Shown here: positions 1 through 5,710 of the stretch, in pieces
How positions within the stretch are numbered: the first letter of the stretch is position 1
Layout of the letters: each line of letters opens with the position of its first letter
Source: Kiloniellaceae bacterium
GTDB lineage: Bacteria > Pseudomonadota > Alphaproteobacteria > Kiloniellales > Kiloniellaceae
NCBI GenBank assembly: GCA_021776145.1
Contig: JAJFGM010000363.1
Coordinates: 1-15,289 of the forward strand
DNA length: 15,289 bases
Direction of reading: 5' to 3'
Position numbers and translations under genes: made by a program
Notes under the pieces: generated by a model
Seen by the model: only the letters and a program-made list of their open reading frames with translations
Told to the model about the DNA's origin: nothing
The model's database searches: none

Positions 1-127
1 GGAAGGCATCATTGCATTTTTCGCCGATGAAATCGTTGGCGCCCTCGGCGCCGATGCCGCAGAACGCGTCGATATAGGTCTTCAGGTCGGCAGAGATGCG
101 GGCAAGCTGTTGGTGACGTTCGGACAA
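1..127 (-). CDS. Partial unrecognised protein, N-terminal 42 residues
   Basis: Reading leftward from a TTG at 127-125 gives an open frame to the window edge. It begins MSERHQQLARISADLKTYID and continues with AFCGIGAEGANDF and further charged residues. A purine-rich stretch (GAGGTGG on the minus strand) lies about four bases before the TTG and could be its ribosome-binding site. A TGA closes the frame a little further upstream, and one other TTG in between lacks a good site. The start looks helical and soluble, with no signal peptide. I do not recognise the family and the rest lies outside the window. The gene points away from the cop locus and is probably unrelated to it. Confidence 0.5.
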   Translation of the reverse strand, partial: MSERHQQLARISADLKTYIDAFCGIGAEGANDFIGEKCNDAF

Positions 128-432
128 GGTTCCACCTCGACGTTGGTATAGGAACAATGGGACGTCAGAGTATCAGGAAATTCGTTGTAAGGTAGCGGCA
201 CGATACTTTGCTGTTGCCGGCAGGTCTCGCTGGTTTTGTCGCAGGCCGCCCCGAATGTTGGATGCGGGGGGCCTCGCATGTGGTTTGCCGATCCACCCCT
301 GGCGCTCTTGGCGGTTGGTTGGGGAATGCCGGCGCTTGTGGCGATGTTTGTGGGGATCGCGGCAATGCTGCAGCTGCGGTCGTTCGGGCGGGATCTGCCG
401 CGCATGGACTGTGCCGGCGACATCTGCCGATC
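128..432. other. Intergenic stretch between left-edge gene and cytochrome gene
   Basis: Apart from the doubtful small ORF at 278-436, I see no convincing gene here. Several overlapping frames of 70 to 200 codons exist on both strands, but they are Arg/Pro/Ser/Ala-rich shadows of GC-rich DNA. No hairpin followed by a T-run marks the end of the minus-strand copper operon, so its terminator is not evident. Confidence 0.4.
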
Positions 433-436
433 TTAG
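278..436 (+). CDS. Possible small single-pass membrane protein (52 aa)
   Basis: An ATG at 278 opens a 52-residue frame ending at TAG 434-436. A TTG at 236 in the same frame would give 66 residues. The protein starts MWFADPPLALLAVGWGMPAL, continues with a hydrophobic stretch to about residue 31, and ends with a basic then acidic tail carrying two cysteines (CAGDICRS). This composition fits a small inner-membrane protein better than a random frame, and no better gene occupies this stretch on either strand. Its stop overlaps the stop of the cytochrome gene tail to tail. The ribosome-binding site is only a G-run and no homologue is recognised, so it may be chance. Confidence 0.28.
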   Translation: MWFADPPLALLAVGWGMPALVAMFVGIAAMLQLRSFGRDLPRMDCAGDICRS

Positions 437-921
437 TTTTTGCTTTGCTTGGCGGCGCGGCGGTTGATGCCGTCATGGCGTTCGCGAATTTCCGGCGGCC
501 AGGAATTCTTGATGAAGGCGAGCACGGCGCGGATCTCGTCGTCCGTCAGTTCGCCGCCGTATCCCGGCATATCGCTTTCATAGGTGCCGCCGACAAAGGC
601 GGCCGGGCCAGCCTTCGTGAGCTCGAAGAGCTGTTGGTCGGGATGGTGCCAGGTGTGCCCGGAGACATCGTGCGGTGGCGCCGGCAAGCGGCCGTCGTCG
701 CGCCGCTCGCGCCAATCCGCCTGGCCCTCGAGTTCGGCGCCGTGGCAGGCGGCACAGTGCTCGACGTAAAGCTCTTCGCCCAGGGCGACGACGTTGGCAT
801 CGCGGTCATCGATGAGCCGCTCCGCCGCGGCGTTGGCGAAATAGCGGTAGGCGCCGCCACCTAGCAGGGCAAGGGCGATGATTCCGAGAACCGCAAGGAC
901 GCCCCTGCGGCGCGTGCTCAT
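433..921 (-). CDS. Membrane-anchored class I c-type cytochrome (162 aa)
   Basis: This is a monohaem cytochrome c. Residues 1-6 are basic and 7-25 form an uncleaved signal anchor or signal peptide. The haem-binding motif CAACH is at 56-60, and Met118 in SDMPGYGG is the likely distal ligand, followed by the typical C-terminal helix (LTDDEIRAVLAFIKNSW). The ATG at 921 is chosen because it sits in an ATGA overlap with the stop of the upstream regulator gene; the longer frame reaching 1140 only adds an Arg/Pro-rich shadow of that regulator. As third gene behind a Cu(I) ATPase and its sensor, it should be made when copper is high. It could carry electrons from periplasmic copper oxidation or replace copper-damaged cytochromes; both roles are inference. 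Family assignment is firm, function is not. Confidence 0.9.
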   Translation of the reverse strand: MSTRRRGVLAVLGIIALALLGGGAYRYFANAAAERLIDDRDANVVALGEELYVEHCAACHGAELEGQADWRERRDDGRLPAPPHDVSGHTWHHPDQQLFELTKAGPAAFVGGTYESDMPGYGGELTDDEIRAVLAFIKNSWPPEIRERHDGINRRAAKQSKN

Positions 922-1322
922 GACCGCAGCCTGACCATGCGGCTGGCGAGGTCGTCGAGGATCGGGCAGTCGGGCCGGTCGTCGCCGTGGCAGGCGTCGA
1001 TCAAATTGGAGAGCACGGCGCGCATGCCGCGCAGCTCCTCGATCTTGCGGTCGATGTCGGTCAGGCGCGCCTGGGCCAGGCGTTTCACTTCGGCGCTGGC
1101 GCGGTTCTGGTCGTCGTAGAGCGACAGCAGGCTGCGGCATTCGTCGACGGTGAACCCCAAACCGCGCGCACGCTGTACGAAGCGCAGTTTATGTATCTGC
1201 GGCTCGGCGTAGTGGCGGTAGCCGTTGCCGCGGCGGTCGGCGACAACGAGGCCGATGGATTCGTAGTAGCGGATGGTTTTCGGGGGCAGCCCGCTCGCTT
1301 CCGCAGCCTGTCCGATATTCAT
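918..1322 (-). CDS. cueR: CueR/HmrR-type MerR-family Cu(I)-responsive regulator (134 aa)
   Basis: The protein is a cytoplasmic dimeric activator that twists promoters with long spacers when it binds Cu(I). Residues 1-38 form the MerR winged helix (MNIGQAAEASGL, then KTIRYYESIGL and a GYRHY wing). A dimerisation helix spans about 77-108. The metal loop is diagnostic: Cys111 and Cys119 in CHGDDRPDCPI keep the eight-residue spacing of E. coli CueR Cys112/Cys120, and Ser76 sits where CueR has the serine linked to monovalent-metal selectivity. Length is normal for the family. The start overlaps the ATPase stop by ATGA, and its own stop overlaps the cytochrome start the same way, so it is co-transcribed and should be autoregulated through the promoter at 3848-3878. 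The family also includes Ag/Au sensors, but copper is the best call from the neighbours. Confidence 0.93.
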   Translation of the reverse strand: MNIGQAAEASGLPPKTIRYYESIGLVVADRRGNGYRHYAEPQIHKLRFVQRARGLGFTVDECRSLLSLYDDQNRASAEVKRLAQARLTDIDRKIEELRGMRAVLSNLIDACHGDDRPDCPILDDLASRMVRLRS

Positions 1323-3793
1323 AGCTTGACACTTCTCAGCCTCAGCGCGTTACCGACGACCGAAACCGACGATAGACTCATCGCGGCGGCGGCGAAAACG
1401 GGCGACAACAAAATCCCGAAGAAAGGGAACAGCACGCCGGCGGCAACGGGCACGCCAGCGGAATTGTAGACAAAGGCAAAGAACAGGTTCTGCCGGATGT
1501 TGCGCATGGTTGCCTGCGCGAGCCGGCGTGCCCTGACGATGCCATTCAGGTCGCCTTTCACCAAGGTAATCCCCGCGCTTTCGATCGCGACATCGGCCCC
1601 GGTCCCCATGGCAATTCCCACATCCGCCTGGGCGAGAGCAGGCGCGTCATTGACGCCATCACCCGCCATCGCGACCTTGGCGCCACCAGCCTGCAACTCA
1701 CTGATGATCCGCGCCTTGTCTTCCGGCAGTACGTCGGCGCGGATCTCGTCGATGCCGAGCCGTGACGCCACCGCTTTTGCGGTTCTTTCATTGTCGCCGG
1801 TCGCCATCACAATGCGCAGACCTTCGGAATGCAATTCTCTCAAGGCTTCCAGTGTGGTTTCCTTCACCGGGTCGGCGACGCTGACAAGTCCCGCGATACG
1901 ACCCTCGACGACAACGAACATGACCGTTTCGCCCTGGTCTCGACGCTGGTTTGCCACGTCACTGAAGGGGCTTCCCTCCAGTCCCAGGTCGGCAATCAGC
2001 CTTGCGTTGCCAAGGGCCGTCATCTTGCCGTCGACTTCACCCTTAACTCCCTTGCCGGTGATTGCCTCGAAACGGCCGGCCTTCGAGAGGCCGATCCCGC
2101 GTTCCTCCGCGCCGGCCACGATCGCTTCGGCGAGCGGATGTTCGCTGCCGCGCTCGAGCGACGCGGCGAGGCGCAATAGCTCATTCTCGTCGATGTCCTC
2201 GTCTGGAAGTACGGCGACCAGCTTGGGTTTCCCCACTGTCAGTGTGCCGGTTTTGTCGACGATCAGAATATCGACCTTGGCGAAACGTTCGAGCGCTTCG
2301 GCGTTCTTGATCAATACGCCGGCCTGCGCGCCGCGGCCTGTCGCTGTCATGATCGACATCGGAGTAGCAAGACCCAGGGCGCAAGGGCAGGCGATGATCA
2401 GTACCGAGACCGCCGCGACCAAGGCATAGGCCATTGCCGGCGCCGGCCCCCAGATCGACCAGGCGACGAACGCGACCACGGCGACGAAAATGACTGTCGG
2501 AACGAAGTATGCCGCCACCCGATCCGCCAGCTTCTGTATTGGCGCCCGGCTGCGTTGAGCCTGGGCAACCATGTTGACGATCTGCGACAGCACCGTATCG
2601 GCACCGACACGCTTTGCCTCGATGATCATGGATCCTCTGCCGTTGATCGTGGCACCGGTGACAGGATCGCCGAGTGATTTTTCGACCGGGACGGGTTCAC
2701 CGGTCAACATCGACTCATCGACTGATGAATGGCCCTCTACGACGATGCCGTCGACCGGCATCTTGTCGCCCGGTCGCACCCGAAGGTGATCGCCGACCTG
2801 AACGCCTTCGAGGGGGATATCTTCCTCGCGCCCGTCCGGCCGAATGATTCTCGCGGTCTTGGCCGCGAGGTCCAAAAGCGCGCGTATCGCACCGCCGGTC
2901 TGCTCCCGGGCGCGCAGTTCCAATACCTGCCCCAAAAGCACCAACACCACGATGACCGCCGCCGCTTCGTAGTAGACGCCAACATGTCCGTCGGCACCGC
3001 GGAATCCAACCGGAAAGATGCCCGGTGCGACCGTTGCCACGAGGCTGAAGACATAGGCCGCGCCGACGCCCATGGCGATAAGGGTGAACATGTTCAGGCT
3101 GCGATTTACCACGGATTTCCAACCGCGCACGAAAAATGCCATACCGCACCACAGGATGACCGGTGTCGCCAAGACGAATTCTCCCCAGATCGCGATCCCT
3201 TCGCCAACCCACTTGCGAACGGGTAGCCCCAGCATTGGCCCCATGGTCAGCACGAGGATTGGAATTGTCAGGGCCACACCGATCCAAAAGCGGCGCGTGA
3301 AATCGACGAGTTCCGGGTTGGGGCCAGCGTCGGCTGCCGGGACGCCCATGGGCTCCAGCGCCATGCCGCAGAGCGGACAATCGCTGGGGCCCTCGGTAAT
3401 GATCTCGGGGTGCATTGGGCAGGTGTAGAGCGTTCCCTCCGGCATGGCCTCGGGTGCCGGCAGACCTTTGAGGTAAGTGTCCGGGTCGTTCTCGAACTTG
3501 TCCTGGCAGCCCGAGGAGCAAAAATAGAAGCGTTGGCCAGCGTGTTTGCCGACATGCCGTGCCGTTGCCCGCTCGACACTCATGCCGCAAACCGGGTCGG
3601 TAGCCTTGATGTAATCCTGCGGAGACGCCTCGAATTTTTTGCGGCAGGGTGAAGCGCAGAAGTGATAAACGCGGCCTTCATGTTCATGTGTCGGCTTGTC
3701 GGCCCGCGGATCGACCGTCATCGCACAGACGGGGTCCCTGACGACATGTGCCGCATCGTCACCGGGATTGAATGAGTGCGCTTGAGAAACCAT
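1319..3793 (-). CDS. copA: Cu(I)-exporting P1B-type ATPase with two YHS domains and a heavy-metal-binding domain (824 aa)
   Basis: This inner-membrane pump exports Cu(I) (and probably Ag(I)) using ATP. The N-terminus has no HMA CxxC domain. It has two YHS/TRASH-like Cys modules at about 20-63 (DPVCAMTV, later FCASPC) and 66-108 (DPVCGMSV, later FCSSGC), then a heavy-metal-binding domain at about 122-150 (YTCPMHPE, CPLCGMALEPMG). The P1B core follows: TGEP at 364-367, the transport motif CPC at 469-471, the phosphorylated DKTGTLT with Asp513, SEHPLAEA at 550-557, and GDGVNDAP at 711-718. Tyr776-Asn777 and the MSLSS at 805-809 match the Cu(I) subgroup. A GGGAGG ten bases upstream supports the ATG at 3793. 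It heads the operon with cueR and the cytochrome. It differs from the periplasmic oxidase also called CopA in cop/pco operons. Confidence 0.96.
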   Translation of the reverse strand: MVSQAHSFNPGDDAAHVVRDPVCAMTVDPRADKPTHEHEGRVYHFCASPCRKKFEASPQDYIKATDPVCGMSVERATARHVGKHAGQRFYFCSSGCQDKFENDPDTYLKGLPAPEAMPEGTLYTCPMHPEIITEGPSDCPLCGMALEPMGVPAADAGPNPELVDFTRRFWIGVALTIPILVLTMGPMLGLPVRKWVGEGIAIWGEFVLATPVILWCGMAFFVRGWKSVVNRSLNMFTLIAMGVGAAYVFSLVATVAPGIFPVGFRGADGHVGVYYEAAAVIVVLVLLGQVLELRAREQTGGAIRALLDLAAKTARIIRPDGREEDIPLEGVQVGDHLRVRPGDKMPVDGIVVEGHSSVDESMLTGEPVPVEKSLGDPVTGATINGRGSMIIEAKRVGADTVLSQIVNMVAQAQRSRAPIQKLADRVAAYFVPTVIFVAVVAFVAWSIWGPAPAMAYALVAAVSVLIIACPCALGLATPMSIMTATGRGAQAGVLIKNAEALERFAKVDILIVDKTGTLTVGKPKLVAVLPDEDIDENELLRLAASLERGSEHPLAEAIVAGAEERGIGLSKAGRFEAITGKGVKGEVDGKMTALGNARLIADLGLEGSPFSDVANQRRDQGETVMFVVVEGRIAGLVSVADPVKETTLEALRELHSEGLRIVMATGDNERTAKAVASRLGIDEIRADVLPEDKARIISELQAGGAKVAMAGDGVNDAPALAQADVGIAMGTGADVAIESAGITLVKGDLNGIVRARRLAQATMRNIRQNLFFAFVYNSAGVPVAAGVLFPFFGILLSPVFAAAAMSLSSVSVVGNALRLRSVKL

Positions 3794-3847
3794 GGGTCGG
3801 ATGCCTCCCGACGTGACTTGGCCGCGTTTGGATGGCGGAATAGCCCA

Positions 3848-3878
3848 TAGATAGACATTCCACTAACTGGAAGGTCAA
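3848..3878 (-). promoter_or_regulatory. CueR-type promoter of the copA-cueR-cytochrome operon
   Basis: On the minus strand a -35 TTGACC (3878-3873) and a -10 TATCTA (3853-3848) are separated by exactly 19 bp, the long spacer typical of MerR-family promoters. The spacer contains the dyad ACCTTCC-N7-GGAATGT (3875-3855), one mismatch from a perfect inverted repeat and like the known CueR/HmrR box. Predicted transcription starts near 3840, leaving a leader of about 45 bases before the ATG at 3793. Confidence 0.9.
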
Positions 3879-4320
3879 GAGTCTGTGTGAACAAACATGA
3901 TTCGCTCTACATCACAAAGTTAGAGCAGATTCACCGGGTCAATGGATCGCCGCTTGCGATTCCATGTGACCCGGATCTGCTCCAGGCGGTCGCCCGGTTC
4001 CGCCGCGGGCACTTTGGATTACTGTTCCACCGAATTGGAAATGGCCTACAAGTCGGATGACCGCCATTGCGATCTGATTTTCTGCATTCGATCCTCGCTT
4101 AGTCAACTGTGAGGCGGCCCCCGATCGCGAAGGCTGCCGGCCCGGTGGTCGCGTCAAATCATTGTTGCCAATTAAATGGATCTCTCGCCATTGACGTTCA
4201 TCGCGATTTAACCAAATTGCCGCAAGGTTACGATATTGGCCGCAATCGCTGTCGGACCGCAATTTTGGAGCCGCATAAAATAAAAAATACTTCCAACGGC
4301 GAAAAAATTCCTTCAGGTAC
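3879..4320. other. Non-coding region between the two divergent copper operons
   Basis: No convincing gene is seen. A 246-codon minus-strand frame (3939-4679) runs through here and into the antisense of the His-rich gene, but it lacks a coherent protein character. The stretch contains the palindrome at 3923-3982 and, just upstream of the plus-strand CueR promoter, an A-rich tract (about 4273-4312) that could act as an UP element or bend. The remainder is ordinary mixed sequence. Confidence 0.5.
3923..3982. repeat. Long imperfect palindrome (extragenic repeat-like element)
   Basis: Outer arms GAGCAGAT (3923-3930) and ATCTGCTC (3975-3982) pair perfectly. After a three-base TCA bulge, CCGGGTCA (3934-3941) pairs with TGACCCGG (3967-3974), then ATGGA (3942-3946) with TCCAT (3961-3965), then TCGC with GCGA around a CGCTT loop. 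In all about 25 pairs form in 60 bases, with small bulges only. No T-run follows on either strand, so it is not a classical terminator. The shape resembles extragenic palindromic elements dispersed in some alphaproteobacterial genomes, a resemblance I recall but cannot confirm here. Confidence 0.7.
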
Positions 4321-4351
4321 TTGACCTTACACCAAGGGGAAGGTCCATATC
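4321..4351 (+). promoter_or_regulatory. CueR-type promoter of the plus-strand periplasmic copper operon
   Basis: TTGACC at 4321-4326 is followed after 19 bp by a weak -10, CATATC, at 4346-4351. The spacer carries the dyad ACCTTAC-N7-GGAAGGT (4324-4344), whose right half is the exact consensus and whose left half has one mismatch. The geometry, with the dyad starting at the last three bases of the -35 element, is identical to that of the minus-strand promoter at 3848-3878. Transcription should start near 4358 and read into the gene at 4389. Confidence 0.85.
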
Positions 4352-4388
4352 CCGAGAACACCGAAGCGGAACACAGGCGCAGCAAGCG

Positions 4389-4751
4389 ATGGATTTGACG
4401 GACGGCATGAAGTGGCAGGCGAGACGATTGGGCCAGATCTTGGCCTTTATTGCCGTGCTGTTTTTGGCCGTAAATCCGCACCCGCTCCACGCGCACTCGG
4501 ACAATGACGCGGGACACGGTCACTCCGGATTCTTCTGTGAAGCGCTGGACGCCGATCCGTTGTCGTTGGACCAGGATAACGGCGGACAGAAGTCCCATGG
4601 CGATTGCACACATCACTTCGATCCACTGGTACGGGTGCAAACTGTGGAAGGGGTTTCTTACATACACCTTGCGGCGCAACGGCCTCGTCTAAAGCCGGCT
4701 CGCCAGCAAACCCCGACCTTCGATCCCCCGCCACCTCGAACTCCCTCCTGA
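4389..4751 (+). CDS. Small His/Cys-rich exported protein of the copper operon (120 aa)
   Basis: I do not recognise a named family. Residues 7-35 form a good Sec signal peptide (basic MKWQARR, hydrophobic ILAFIAVLFLAV, ending near HAHS). The mature part has metal-ligand clusters, HAHSDND, HGHSGFFC and SHGDCTHHFD, with Cys50 and Cys73, and a Pro-rich end (PPPPRTPS). This suggests a periplasmic Cu-binding or copper-handling protein. It is the first gene after the CueR promoter, so copper induction is likely. The ATG at 4389 has a weak ribosome-binding site; the ATG at 4407 (residue 7) is a credible alternative and gives a neater signal peptide. Small His-rich exported proteins of this design often accompany metal efflux operons. 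A longer antisense frame covers it but looks random. Confidence 0.75.
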   Translation: MDLTDGMKWQARRLGQILAFIAVLFLAVNPHPLHAHSDNDAGHGHSGFFCEALDADPLSLDQDNGGQKSHGDCTHHFDPLVRVQTVEGVSYIHLAAQRPRLKPARQQTPTFDPPPPRTPS

Positions 4752-5083
4752 CAGCCAATCCGCATTTCCGAACGCATCGGATTGCCCAGACAAATAGGTC
4801 TGGGTCCGCATGAACGGAGATGCCCGTTCCAACACCACCGGGATGAAAAGTCGGCTTGCGCGCGAAGTTTCGCGAGGGCGTAAAGTTTGCCCGTCGCGTT
4901 GCTAAGTGTCTGACCGCCGAAGGGCGAAGCATCAGCAGCTTACGCAATGCTCCGTCGGCCCTCATTTCAAAGGGTTGGACCACCCGAATTCTGTCGTACG
5001 TAGCGTTGCGGTCTTGCTGCATTGCATGGCGGGCCGACGCGGCCATCTACCCACACCACCAATCACCTTAAAGGAACCAGTTC
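4752..5083 (+). other. 332-base gap inside the plus-strand copper operon
   Basis: No gene is supported between the His-rich gene and the cupredoxin. Frames present here are short shadows. The first 80 bases hold two small hairpins (described at 4785-4826). No second CueR-type dyad with a 19-bp spacer is visible, and a TTGGAC (4974-4979) with a poor -10 is not convincing. The gap could be a long 5' leader, or the site of partial termination that makes the downstream genes less expressed than the first. Confidence 0.4.
4785..4826 (+). terminator. Tandem hairpins after the His-rich gene, possible weak terminator
   Basis: CCCAGAC (4785-4791) and GTCTGGG (4798-4804) form a perfect seven-pair stem with a six-base loop. 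A few bases on, GAACGG and CCGTTC form a second stem of six pairs around a six-base loop. There is no T-run after either, so an intrinsic terminator is doubtful; mRNA processing or stability are alternatives. Confidence 0.3.
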
Positions 5084-5671
5084 ATGTCTGTTAGATTTTC
5101 CCAGCCCCTTCTCGCCCTCGCTGTTGCCGTGGTCTTGGCCGCGTCCGGTACGGCCTATGCCGCCGGGTCTCACAAGGGCGGCCACGGCCACGGAGACAGC
5201 GATGCCACGGCTTTTGGTCAACCGGGCGAAGCATCGGAGGCTGACCGCACCATCGAAATTGTCATGGCCGACAATTATTTCGAGCCGGAGAACCTCATCA
5301 TTCAGGCCGGCGAAACGGTTCGCTTCGTGATCAAGAACGAGGGCGAATTCCTGCACGAATTCAATCTGGGTTCCGCAGCCATGCATGCCGAGCATCAGGA
5401 GGAGATGATGACCATGATGGAACATGGTATGCTTACCGCCACTGGCGTCAACCAGGACATGATGAAAATGGACCACTCGGCCACCGGTATGTCGGGCCAT
5501 GTCCACGATGACCCCAATAGCGTCCTTGTCGATCCTGGTGCGACGCAAGAACTCGTTTGGACCTTCGCTGAAGCCACCGATCTCGAATTTGCCTGCAACG
5601 TTCCCGGTCATTACGACGCTGGAATGATGGGCGAGATCAAGTTCGTCGCGCCTGCCAAGGCCGATAGCTGA
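5084..5671 (+). CDS. copI: CopI-like periplasmic cupredoxin with His/Met-rich insert (195 aa)
   Basis: This is an exported blue-copper-fold protein. Residues 1-27 are a Sec signal peptide ending AYA-AG. A Gly/His segment follows (HKGGHGHGD, 30-38), then a cupredoxin domain from about 56. Type 1 ligands are visible: His91 (FLHEF), Cys171 and His176 (CNVPGHY), and Met181 or Met182. Between strands lies an inserted loop, about 99-141, very rich in Met and His (for example MMTMMEHGM and MMKMDH). A cupredoxin core with a His-rich start and Met-rich loop matches CopI, the periplasmic copper-tolerance protein known from Rubrivivax, also under CueR-type control with a Cu ATPase. AAGGAA before the ATG supports the start. 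The multicopper oxidase follows after 39 bases, so the two are co-transcribed. Confidence 0.88.
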   Translation: MSVRFSQPLLALAVAVVLAASGTAYAAGSHKGGHGHGDSDATAFGQPGEASEADRTIEIVMADNYFEPENLIIQAGETVRFVIKNEGEFLHEFNLGSAAMHAEHQEEMMTMMEHGMLTATGVNQDMMKMDHSATGMSGHVHDDPNSVLVDPGATQELVWTFAEATDLEFACNVPGHYDAGMMGEIKFVAPAKADS

Positions 5672-5710
5672 GCCTGGCCAGATAACGGACCAGAAAACGG
5701 AGAAAACAAA

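Noticed and set aside
208..864. 218-codon plus-strand frame across the cytochrome gene
   Set aside because: Its second half is antisense to the haem-binding cytochrome, and its first half is in competition with other frames; no start site or domain.
922..1140. N-terminal extension of the cytochrome frame
   Set aside because: The extra 73 residues are Arg/Pro-rich and fully overlap cueR; the ATG at 921 in the ATGA overlap is followed by a proper signal anchor.
3923..3982. Palindrome as an intrinsic terminator for either operon
   Set aside because: Both neighbouring operons point away from it, and no T-run follows on either strand.
3939..4679. 246-codon minus-strand frame over the region between the two operons
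   Set aside because: It spans the palindrome, the plus-strand CueR promoter and the antisense of the His-rich gene. It has no coherent domain; one hydrophobic patch comes from antisense of the other gene.
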